Source: Actinomycetes bacterium
GTDB lineage: Bacteria; Actinomycetota; Acidimicrobiia; UBA5794
Reading direction: 5' to 3'
Length of the DNA: 19,283 nt
Assembly: GCA_030598305.1 (NCBI GenBank)
Contig: JAUVQC010000001.1
Span: 1-19,283, forward strand
The position numbers were made by a program, and so were the translations under genes. The notes beneath the pieces are model-generated. The model saw only the letters and a program-made list of their open reading frames with translations. It had not been told where the DNA came from and ran no database searches. Positions within the stretch are counted from its first letter, which is position 1. Each line of letters starts with the position of its first letter. Below, piece after piece: positions 1 to 6,184 of the stretch.

Positions 1-424
1 CTGGAAAGCCCTGGTTTCCGGGACGGAAGTAGAACTTCTCCCAAAACCCCGAAACGTGGGGAATGTGGTGTTTGCGATACTTCCCGAGGTAGGTGCCATC
101 AGCGTCGATCACCGCGGCAGTGTTGTAAAGGAAACCGGCCATCTCCTTCTCATACATGGGGAGGACCATGACCATGTTGAGCTCCTTGGCAAGTTCCTGG
201 AATCGTTTCGTCGTCGGACCGTCGGGGATTCCCTCGGCGTACTCGTAATACTCGATGTCCTGCACCTGGCAGAAGTACGGACCGTAGAAGAGCTCCTGGA
301 AACAGATCACCCGGACACCGTCAGCGGCTGCCTCTCTCGCGTACTTCTCATGGAGCTCGATCATCGACTCCTTGTCTCCGGTCCACTCGGTTTGGAGGAC
401 TGCGGCTCTGACGACTCTGCTCAT
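1..424 (-). CDS. Nitrilase-superfamily amidohydrolase, beta-ureidopropionase-like (partial, N-terminal 141 residues)
   Basis: The gene starts at ATG 424 and runs off the left edge, so only the first 141 residues are visible. A good ribosome binding site (AAGGAG, six bases before the ATG) fixes the start. The N-terminus is typical of the carbon-nitrogen hydrolase superfamily: a catalytic Glu at about residue 44 in FQELFYGPYFC and a catalytic Lys at about 118 in GKYRKHHIP. The catalytic Cys lies in the missing part. The wording around both residues resembles beta-ureidopropionase and N-carbamoylputrescine amidase, which hydrolyse N-carbamoyl amines to an amine, CO2 and ammonia. Beta-ureidopropionase performs the last step of reductive pyrimidine breakdown, giving beta-alanine. 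Substrate choice between these two is inference. The gene is divergent from ald, with 125 bases between the start codons. Confidence 0.85.
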   Translation of the reverse strand, partial: MSRVVRAAVLQTEWTGDKESMIELHEKYAREAAADGVRVICFQELFYGPYFCQVQDIEYYEYAEGIPDGPTTKRFQELAKELNMVMVLPMYEKEMAGFLYNTAAVIDADGTYLGKYRKHHIPHVSGFWEKFYFRPGNQGFP

Positions 425-469
425 GTGAAGCTCCTTGCCATTTCGATCGACCGTTTGAGTGTGCTTGCT

Positions 470-483
470 ACGACCAAGGTCGT
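470..483. promoter_or_regulatory. Perfect 14-bp palindrome upstream of ald, candidate operator
   Basis: ACGACC-AA-GGTCGT is a perfect inverted repeat in the divergent nitrilase/ald intergenic region. It covers the place where the -35 element would sit for the -10 box at 498-503, and no -35 consensus is visible there. A dimeric regulator bound at this place could act as activator or repressor. The regulator is unknown and no gene for one is in the window. Confidence 0.4.
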
Positions 484-496
484 GGGTTGGCCCACA

Positions 497-511
497 CTAG
501 ACTTCCGCACC
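497..511 (+). promoter_or_regulatory. Candidate ald promoter (-10 box TAGACT)
   Basis: TAGACT at 498-503 fits the actinobacterial TAnnnT -10 pattern. The surrounding CTAGACTTCCGCACC is nearly identical (one base deleted) to the sequence directly before yjjI at 4620-4633. A transcript start near 510 would give ald a leader of about 40 bases containing its ribosome binding site. No -35 consensus is present. Inferred from sequence only. Confidence 0.4.
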
Positions 512-549
512 GAAACATGATGGCGATTGCCACCCAGAACGGAGCACAG

Positions 550-1665
550 ATGAACATCGGCGTTGTCACAGAGATCAAGCCGGATGAACGAAGGGTCGCG
601 ATCCTTCCGGGAGCAGCCGCTGACCTTGTCCGGAGGGGCAACAGCGTCTTCATCCAAAGTGGCGCCGGTGATGGCGCAGGGGCATCCGATGCAGACTTCC
701 TCGATGTGGGCGCAGTGATCCTCGACACTGCCCAGGATGTGTTCGACGAGTCAACACTGATCGTCCATGTGAAGGAGCCACAGACCGCGGAGATCGCGAT
801 GCTGCGGCCCGATCACATCCTCTTCACGTATCTCCACCTCGCTGCGTACCCCGCGGTCGAGGAAGGGCTCCGCGAGTCCGGTGCAACAGCCATTGCCTAC
901 GAGACAGTCGACACCGGCGACGGCCTTCCGCTGCTCGCCCCCATGAGCCACATCGCCGGTCGGCTATCGACCCAGGTCGGTGCGTTCTACCTCATGGCCC
1001 CTTATGGAGGAATGGGTGTGCTGCTCGGTGGCCACGCTGGTGTTCCGCCGGGTCTCGTCGTTGTCATCGGTGCCGGCGCATCAGGTGTCAATGCCATTGA
1101 CGTTGCGGTTGGGATGGGTGCTCGAGTGACGGTGCTCGACGTGAACGTCGATGCCCTCGAACGTGTGCAAGCACGGTGGGGATCTCGGGTGGTCACGGAC
1201 TACTCGACACGACACTCCGTCAGCGAGTGGACATCCAGGGCCGACCTCGTCGTAGGGGCCGTACTGGTAGCTGGAGACAAGGCACCCACGGTCATGGACC
1301 GCGAGATGGTTGCTGCGATGCGGCCGGGGTCCGTACTCGTCGACATCTCGATTGATCAAGGCGGCTGTTTCGAGACGAGCAAGGAGACCACGCATCACGA
1401 GCCGACCTACGTCGTTGATGGGGTCGTCCACTACGCTGTCGGCAATATCCCCGGGTCCGTTCCCCATACGTCCTCGCGCGCGCTGTCGAACGCGACACTC
1501 CCCTATGTGCGAGCGCTCGCAAGCGGCCTGGACAGCGCATTCGACGCGATGCCAGAACTCGTTGGGGGTGTGAACACCGCTGCAGGCAAACTCACCAATG
1601 AAGCAGTGGCGCACGCACTCGGCACCGAGTGGACCGATCCGCTCATCGCTCTCGAACTCAACTGA
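550..1665 (+). CDS. ald: Alanine dehydrogenase
   Basis: The enzyme reversibly deaminates L-alanine to pyruvate and ammonia with NAD, and is a cytoplasmic hexamer in known members. The 371-residue length from ATG 550 matches the family. GGAG six bases upstream supports this start over the longer frame from 487. Catalytic residues sit at the family positions: Lys75 (VKEPQ), His96 (YLHLAA) and Asp270 (DISIDQGG). The NAD-binding GAGASG motif is at about 174-179, and the C-terminal HYAVGNIPGSVPHTSS segment is characteristic. It is divergent from an amidohydrolase that may release beta-alanine. If a beta-alanine:pyruvate aminotransferase is encoded nearby, Ald could recycle the L-alanine formed. 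That link is inference. Confidence 0.96.
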   Translation: MNIGVVTEIKPDERRVAILPGAAADLVRRGNSVFIQSGAGDGAGASDADFLDVGAVILDTAQDVFDESTLIVHVKEPQTAEIAMLRPDHILFTYLHLAAYPAVEEGLRESGATAIAYETVDTGDGLPLLAPMSHIAGRLSTQVGAFYLMAPYGGMGVLLGGHAGVPPGLVVVIGAGASGVNAIDVAVGMGARVTVLDVNVDALERVQARWGSRVVTDYSTRHSVSEWTSRADLVVGAVLVAGDKAPTVMDREMVAAMRPGSVLVDISIDQGGCFETSKETTHHEPTYVVDGVVHYAVGNIPGSVPHTSSRALSNATLPYVRALASGLDSAFDAMPELVGGVNTAAGKLTNEAVAHALGTEWTDPLIALELN

Positions 1666-1760
1666 GACCCGCCGACCAATAGGCCCTTCGCCCTATCTAG
1701 TTCGTTGGAACCCCTGCCGATAGTCACTCCACAGGGATGGAACCGGCGCGGCTGTCATCC

Positions 1761-1777
1761 CCCGCGATACACGCGGG
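1761..1777. repeat. Short GC-rich hairpin between ald and the repeat-protein gene
   Basis: CCCGCG-ATACA-CGCGGG forms a 6-bp stem with a 5-base loop. It lies about 95 bases after the ald stop and 57 bases before the next start. It could be a weak terminator for ald or a leader structure for the next gene. It has no T tract. It looks superficially like one type I-E CRISPR repeat, but is a single copy. Apart from a weak ATAGG/CCTAT pairing near 1679-1696, nothing else is visible in the 1666-1834 gap. Confidence 0.35.
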
Positions 1778-1834
1778 AACCCATTGCGCTTTGGCGAGAT
1801 GGGCTGCGCTGAGTTCCTCAATGCGGAGGACCAC

Positions 1835-3103
1835 ATGTACCCATCGAACGATCATCACACCGGAGCCATTCGCTCCTCGAGCAGAGCCTTCATCATCTTG
1901 ATTCTCACGATGGCGATGCTCGCGGTCACCGCCTTGGCGCCTGTCAACGCGGGCGAGGGTAGCGAAGGGGTCGGAGACGACCTCGAGTCGGTCCGTGCCT
2001 CGGTCATGGAGACCTACAACTACAAGATCGGCCTTCTCACCGAACTGAAGAACGGCACCGAGAACGAGGATAAGCGGGCGGTCTATGCCGAGGGCATCGG
2101 CGAACTGGTCGGCCTCCGAGATTCCCGGGTAGTGACCGAGGACAGTATCGATGCACTATGGAATCTCAAGGACCAAGCCCACGCCATCTACAACGAGACC
2201 AAGAGCAGAGCTGGTGAGGTGGGCGAAACCGATGCCGAGCGCCTGCAGACCGCAAAGAACAAGGCTGCTGACACGGTCGAGTACAAGATCGGACTGCTCA
2301 AGAGTTGGATCGAGGGCTGTGACGATCCTCTCGCCCGCGAGATCGTGGAAAATGGCATCAATCAGCTGAAGGCTCTCTTCGCGGAGATCGAGACGGCCGA
2401 GACTGCTGACGCTGCCTACGCACTCAAGGACAAGGCGCATTCCATATATCGCTCGACCATGGAGAAGGCCGAAGCCGCAAAGGACGGCAAGGACACCCGC
2501 AGCGATGAGGAGAAGGCAGCCGACGAGCTGAAGGCGGCTCGATGGTCGACCCTCTCACTCATCGAACGCAAAGCAGCCATCCTCTCGGCCGCGGCAGAGT
2601 CCGCACGCAACCAGGTGGTCGCGGCGATATTCGCGGCCGCAGCCGAAGAGGTCGAAGAACTTGAGGACGCTGCACGTTCTGCACGGTCAATCGCTGCTCT
2701 CAAGGAGATCAACGGGCAGGTCGTGGCGATCTACCACGCTGCTCGGGACGCTGTTGCCGAGCTACGCGGAGAAGACGAGACAGACGACCGTGAGAAGGAC
2801 CCGGCACGCGAGATCGAGGCTCGCCTTGGACAGATCGCCGACTGGGTGGACCATCTGACCGAGATCGCGGCGGCGACAGCCGAAGAGAGCCCTGACACGT
2901 ATGAAGCAGTAGTCGCTGCCAACGAAAAGGTGCACAAGGCGATCGCGGCGGTCGGCGAGGTTACCGAGTCCGGCAGGAGGCTTCACGATCGCTGGCAGGA
3001 CCTCTCGTACGCACTCAAGACGTTCAAGCGTGCCTTCATTGCGCACTACGTGTCCATGGCAGATGGTCCAGCGAGCTACGGCTCACTCCACATCCCCGGC
3101 TGA
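1835..3103 (+). CDS. Secreted helical-repeat protein of unknown function
   Basis: I do not recognise this 422-residue protein. GGAGGA four bases before ATG 1835 fixes the start. Residues 1-39 look like a signal peptide: Arg-containing N-region, hydrophobic core FIILILTMAMLAVTAL, probable cleavage after VNA. The rest is highly charged, Ala/Glu-rich and predicted helical. At least two clear tandem repeats start at about 63 and 150 (both YKIGLL) and end in LKDQAHAIYNET and LKDKAHSIYRST. A third (about 244-310) and a degenerate fourth (about 331-400) follow the same plan, with a spacing near 87 residues. There is no LPXTG motif or C-terminal membrane segment, so it is probably released or wall-associated. 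A strong hairpin follows 22 bases after the stop. It could be a structural, scaffold or adhesin-like protein, but no function can be assigned. Confidence 0.8.
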   Translation: MYPSNDHHTGAIRSSSRAFIILILTMAMLAVTALAPVNAGEGSEGVGDDLESVRASVMETYNYKIGLLTELKNGTENEDKRAVYAEGIGELVGLRDSRVVTEDSIDALWNLKDQAHAIYNETKSRAGEVGETDAERLQTAKNKAADTVEYKIGLLKSWIEGCDDPLAREIVENGINQLKALFAEIETAETADAAYALKDKAHSIYRSTMEKAEAAKDGKDTRSDEEKAADELKAARWSTLSLIERKAAILSAAAESARNQVVAAIFAAAAEEVEELEDAARSARSIAALKEINGQVVAIYHAARDAVAELRGEDETDDREKDPAREIEARLGQIADWVDHLTEIAAATAEESPDTYEAVVAANEKVHKAIAAVGEVTESGRRLHDRWQDLSYALKTFKRAFIAHYVSMADGPASYGSLHIPG

Positions 3104-3124
3104 TCCGAGAAGACCGGAACCACC

Positions 3125-3154
3125 GGAGGGGCGTCCCGCAGGGGTCGCCCCTCC
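3125..3154 (+). terminator. Terminator hairpin of the repeat-protein gene
   Basis: GGAGGGGCG (3125-3133) pairs perfectly with CGCCCCTCC (3146-3154) around a 12-base loop, 22 bases after the stop codon. There is no T tract, as is common in GC-rich actinobacteria. Confidence 0.7.
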
Positions 3155-3196
3155 CCGTTCGTGGAGCGCTGCTCGAATTCTCCGTTCAGTGGGCTG

Positions 3197-3219
3197 TAGA
3201 CCGGACTGAGTCCGGTCTA
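3197..3219. terminator. Hairpin between convergent genes, possible terminator
   Basis: TAGACCGGAC (3197-3206) and GTCCGGTCTA (3210-3219) form a perfect 10-bp stem with a 3-base loop. It is the middle of three hairpins between the repeat-protein gene and ssrA. Being symmetrical, it could serve either strand. Confidence 0.5.
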
Positions 3220-3235
3220 GAACGCTGGGTACGCG

Positions 3236-3262
3236 GGAATAGGGGCCCGGGGCCCCTATTCC
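3236..3262 (-). terminator. Terminator hairpin of ssrA
   Basis: Two perfect 12-base arms (3236-3247 and 3251-3262, GGAATAGGGGCC and its complement) flank a CGG loop. It begins a few bases after the mature tmRNA 3' end on the minus strand, so it is best read as the ssrA terminator. It may work in both directions. Confidence 0.75.
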
Positions 3263-3265
3263 TTG

Positions 3266-3622
3266 GGTGGAGGTGGGGGGAATCGAACCCCCGTCCCACG
3301 AGGTGTTGGCGTCGGCATCTCCGAGCGCAGCCAACAGCGAGCTTTCGGAACACGAGGACTCTGTTGGCAAGCACCCTCATGCCCTATCCGGAATTGTCTT
3401 ATCCCGCCGGTCCCGGAAATCCCGGCGGGGGCGTCCCACATTGCGTTGCCCTGATCCGGCGAGGTGGGCACCCTCCGGGAGGACAGGAGCGTTTATCTAC
3501 GCTGCCAGTGCGTAACTTTCGTTGTTTGCACTTATATTTGTACCGGCTCTTTAACGAGGACTCCGGTGACCTCGGCTCGCTTCCGGCGCCTCAACTCTCA
3601 CGGTCGAAACCATGTCACCCCC
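3266..3622 (-). ncRNA. ssrA: Transfer-messenger RNA (tmRNA), one-piece form
   Basis: tmRNA rescues stalled ribosomes together with SmpB, adding a degradation tag to the unfinished protein. On the minus strand the 5' end GGGGGTGACATGGTTTCGACC and the 3' end with T-loop GGGTTCGATTCC are diagnostic. The first seven bases (GGGGGTG) pair with CACCTCC near the 3' end to form the acceptor stem with one G-U pair, followed by discriminator A. Both halves are in one gene about 357 bases long, so it is not the permuted two-piece type. The terminal CCA seems incompletely encoded (A-CCC), so CCA is probably completed after transcription. The tag frame lies at 3497-3529. smpB is 3.3 kb away on the same strand, beyond the thioredoxin/yjjI/yjjW group. 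Confidence 0.96.
3497..3529 (-). other. tmRNA proteolysis-tag reading frame (ANNESYALAA)
   Basis: The resume codon GCA at 3529-3527 follows TATAAGT. The frame reads A-N-N-E-S-Y-A-L-A-A and ends at TAG (3499-3497). The ALAA end is the usual recognition signal for ClpXP-type proteases. Together with the alanine charged on the tmRNA, the appended tag would be AANNESYALAA. Confidence 0.9.
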
Positions 3623-3722
3623 GCACTGCGGGGACGTAAGGAACACGTCCACAGCTTTATCGTACCAATCAGGTCCGATATCGCACACCAAGAACACGGA
3701 TATCGTCATTACCCTTCCGCAC

Positions 3723-4565
3723 ATGGACGAAGCAACGAACGATGAACGACCGACGGCTGAAGACGAAATAGCCGGTGAACCACCCGCCGAACCAGCGGCA
3801 CCGGGTCTCGAGAAGAGGACCGAACGCACATCGTCCTCCAAGCCGATCCTCATCACCGTCGGGGTGCTTGCGGTGGGACTCTTCGTTGCAAGCCAGATCT
3901 TCATGATCAGCTCGCTCCAGTCAACGCAGGGCCAGATCGAGTCACTCGATGATCAGGTGACCAACCTCGGCGGCTCGCTGTATGACGTGTCCCAGACCGT
4001 CGACGATATCGCCAAGGACGCGAGGGCAGCAGCAGCCAACAATGCTGCAGGCGGGGCAACACCGGCACCAGCCGTCCCAGCGGGGTTTCTTCCCCGGTAC
4101 TCAAACGAAGGCCCTGACCAGGCAGTCGGGATGGAGATGAGTCTCGTAGAGGGACCGGACGCCTACTCAGAAACAGTGCTCGCGATCGACCCGGCCGATG
4201 GCACGAAGCGCGTGTGGATGGTCTGGGCCCACTGGTGCCCGTACTGTCAGCAGGAGCTCCCCGAGCTCAACGCCTGGTGGCCCGAAGCCAGGAACAACTT
4301 CTCCGGGGCCGACCTTGTCACGGTGACCACCTCCATGGATCCCTCACGCGGTAACCCACTCGAGCCATACCTCGAGGATTCCCAATTCATGTTCCCTGTC
4401 GTCGTGGACACAGATACGAAGATCGCGGCCCAGATGGGCGTGAACGCCTTCCCGTTCTGGGTGGTCACCGATGGTGACGGGACCGTCCTCTTCCGCTCGG
4501 CTGGGGCCCTCCCCATTGATCAGGTCGAACAGCTCTTCGTGCAACTCCTCCAGTTCGACGCCTAG
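3723..4565 (+). CDS. Membrane-anchored thioredoxin-like protein (TlpA/redoxin type)
   Basis: The 280-residue protein has an acidic, proline-rich cytoplasmic tail (1-38), one membrane helix (about 41-62), a short coiled-coil or linker (about 65-120) and an outside thioredoxin domain. The redox motif CPYC is at 172-175 in WAHWCPYCQQELP, and the cis-proline is Pro244 in NAFPFWVV. The fold order resembles TlpA/DsbE-type thiol-disulfide oxidoreductases, which reduce or exchange disulfides of exported proteins. The start at ATG 3723 is chosen because translation from 3612 would begin inside ssrA on the other strand. No clear ribosome binding site precedes it. It is divergent from ssrA and lies 68 bases upstream of yjjI. 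The partner protein is unknown. A yjjI promoter is seen in the gap, so the two need not share one transcript. Confidence 0.85.
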   Translation: MDEATNDERPTAEDEIAGEPPAEPAAPGLEKRTERTSSSKPILITVGVLAVGLFVASQIFMISSLQSTQGQIESLDDQVTNLGGSLYDVSQTVDDIAKDARAAAANNAAGGATPAPAVPAGFLPRYSNEGPDQAVGMEMSLVEGPDAYSETVLAIDPADGTKRVWMVWAHWCPYCQQELPELNAWWPEARNNFSGADLVTVTTSMDPSRGNPLEPYLEDSQFMFPVVVDTDTKIAAQMGVNAFPFWVVTDGDGTVLFRSAGALPIDQVEQLFVQLLQFDA

Positions 4566-4619
4566 CTCCAGCACTCAGCGATTCCGTAGCTGAACGCTAC
4601 GCGACCGCGTACCGCTCCG

Positions 4620-4633
4620 CTAGACTCCGCACC
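4620..4633 (+). promoter_or_regulatory. Candidate leaderless promoter of yjjI (-10 box TAGACT)
   Basis: TAGACT (4621-4626) lies exactly seven bases before the ATG, the spacing expected if transcription starts at the start codon itself. No Shine-Dalgarno sequence is present in the CCGCACC that follows. The same 14-base sequence with one extra T occurs at 497-511 before ald. Confidence 0.5.
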
Positions 4634-6184
4634 ATGGAGATGGAAGAGTTCACAAAGCAGGCACGTTCGATCGTCGAGGACCCCGGCCTGACGTTCCACC
4701 AGCGCAAACACTATCTCGCGGTGCTGGCAGAGAGTGCGCTCCCCTATCCCGACATCACACCGGAAGCGGCCGAGGCGCTCAACAAGGGCATCATCGACGA
4801 CATGTTCGAGGGACACGCCCCGTACCGCCCACGATACGTCCTGCCGGACTACGAGCTCGCGATTCGTCGGGGATCCGAGCATCTCGAACTCGACCCGCCG
4901 ACGAACCTCGACGAAGCCATCAACTTCCTCCTGATCCTCTACACACAGGTGCCGTCCATCACCGGATTCCCAGTGTTTCTTGGTGACATCGACGCCCTCC
5001 TCCTGCCGTTCGTCGACGACGTCTCGGACGAAGACCTTCGCGAGAGTCTGCGCCTCTTCTGGATCTCGCTCGACCGCATCCTCCCCGACGGATTCGTCCA
5101 CGCCAACATCGGCCCCGAGGACAATCGTGTGCTCCGTACCATCCTCGATGTTGAGCGCGAGGTGCAACAGATCGTCCCCAACCTGTCCCTCAAGGTGGAC
5201 CCCGTTCACACGAGCGATGACCTGCTCCTCGATGCCATCGGGACCGTGTTTGAAACTGCGAAACCACACTTTGTCAACCACCCGATGATGGTCGATGACC
5301 TCGGCGTCGAATATGGCGTGGTCAGTTGCTACAACTCGCTCAAGAAGGGCGGAGGGAGCCACACCATGGTTCGCCTCAACCTCAAGGAGGCGGCTCTGGC
5401 CCACACCGGTTCAGCCGAATCGTTCCTCGACGAGACGCTGCCAAGGTATGCAGCGCTCAATGCGGAGGTCATGGCAGCCCGCATTCGCTATCTCGTTGAA
5501 GAGGCAGGATTCTTCGAACACGACTTCCTCGTACGCGAGGGAATCGTGCGCCTTGAGAGGTTCTCAGCGATGTTCGGAGTATTCGGTTTGGCGGAGGCAG
5601 TCAACATCCTGATGGAGCACGATGGGCTGGATGCGGCATACGGCGATGGAGGTATCGCCGACACGTTCAGCTATCGCATCATCGAGCGCGTGAGCGCCTT
5701 TGTACATGGATATGAGATGCCCTATTGCGAGGGTGGAGCCGGGCATGCGTTCCTGCACAGCCAGTCAGGCATCGACTCGGACGTCGAAGTCACGGCCGGT
5801 ACGAGGATCCCCATCGGAACCGAACCTGAGACCTTTCAACACATCATGACCGTGGCACCCCACCACAAGTACTTCACCTCGGGAGTGTCCGATATTTTCC
5901 ACATCGACGACACCGTCCAACGCAACCCCGAGGCGATGATCGACATGATCAGGGGGGCCTTCACCAACGGGATGCGCGATTTCACGTTCAATGTCGATTC
6001 AAACGACTTCGTGCGCATCACCGGTTATCTGGTCCGCAAATCGGAATTGGCCCAATACGCAGAGGGGAACGAGCGGCACTCGAGCACGTCGTTTGCCGCA
6101 GGGTCTGTGGCCAACTCCCATGTCAATGACCGGACTGTCAAGCGAGTGCTGATCCGTGAACGAGCTGCGCGGCCTCGTCACTGA
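4634..6184 (+). CDS. yjjI: YjjI-family glycyl radical enzyme (DUF3029), substrate unknown
   Basis: Glycyl radical enzymes run difficult anaerobic reactions using a backbone glycine radical and an active-site thiyl radical, and are split by oxygen when active. At 516 residues this matches the length of E. coli YjjI. The radical glycine is Gly464 in FVRITGYLVRK near the C-terminus. The likely thiyl cysteine is Cys232 in VVSCYNSLKKGGGSHTMVRLNL. Cys365 (MPYCEGGAGHAF) is the other conserved-looking cysteine. The glycine-rich stretch and the long tail after the glycine (52 residues) differ from pyruvate formate-lyase. The activase gene overlaps the 3' end by 29 bases. The reaction of YjjI is, to my knowledge, not established. 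The start at ATG 4634 is supported by the promoter-like box directly before it. Family placement is by recognition of motifs and length, without a database search. Confidence 0.85.
   Translation: MEMEEFTKQARSIVEDPGLTFHQRKHYLAVLAESALPYPDITPEAAEALNKGIIDDMFEGHAPYRPRYVLPDYELAIRRGSEHLELDPPTNLDEAINFLLILYTQVPSITGFPVFLGDIDALLLPFVDDVSDEDLRESLRLFWISLDRILPDGFVHANIGPEDNRVLRTILDVEREVQQIVPNLSLKVDPVHTSDDLLLDAIGTVFETAKPHFVNHPMMVDDLGVEYGVVSCYNSLKKGGGSHTMVRLNLKEAALAHTGSAESFLDETLPRYAALNAEVMAARIRYLVEEAGFFEHDFLVREGIVRLERFSAMFGVFGLAEAVNILMEHDGLDAAYGDGGIADTFSYRIIERVSAFVHGYEMPYCEGGAGHAFLHSQSGIDSDVEVTAGTRIPIGTEPETFQHIMTVAPHHKYFTSGVSDIFHIDDTVQRNPEAMIDMIRGAFTNGMRDFTFNVDSNDFVRITGYLVRKSELAQYAEGNERHSSTSFAAGSVANSHVNDRTVKRVLIRERAARPRH

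Noticed and set aside
56..520. Plus-strand 154-codon open frame
   Set aside because: It is antisense to the nitrilase-family gene, which has a clear motif set and ribosome binding site.
1755..1782. Sequence resembling a single type I-E CRISPR repeat (CCCGCG-ATACA-CGCGGG with flanking TCATCC and GAACC)
   Set aside because: Only one copy was found, with no spacer-repeat pattern and no cas genes, so a chance hairpin is more likely.
3083..3639. Several short open frames on both strands around 3083-3639
   Set aside because: They overlap the terminator hairpins and ssrA; the RNA gene explains the sequence.
4562..5404. Minus-strand 280-codon open frame
   Set aside because: It mirrors the yjjI coding frame and its protein has no recognisable features.
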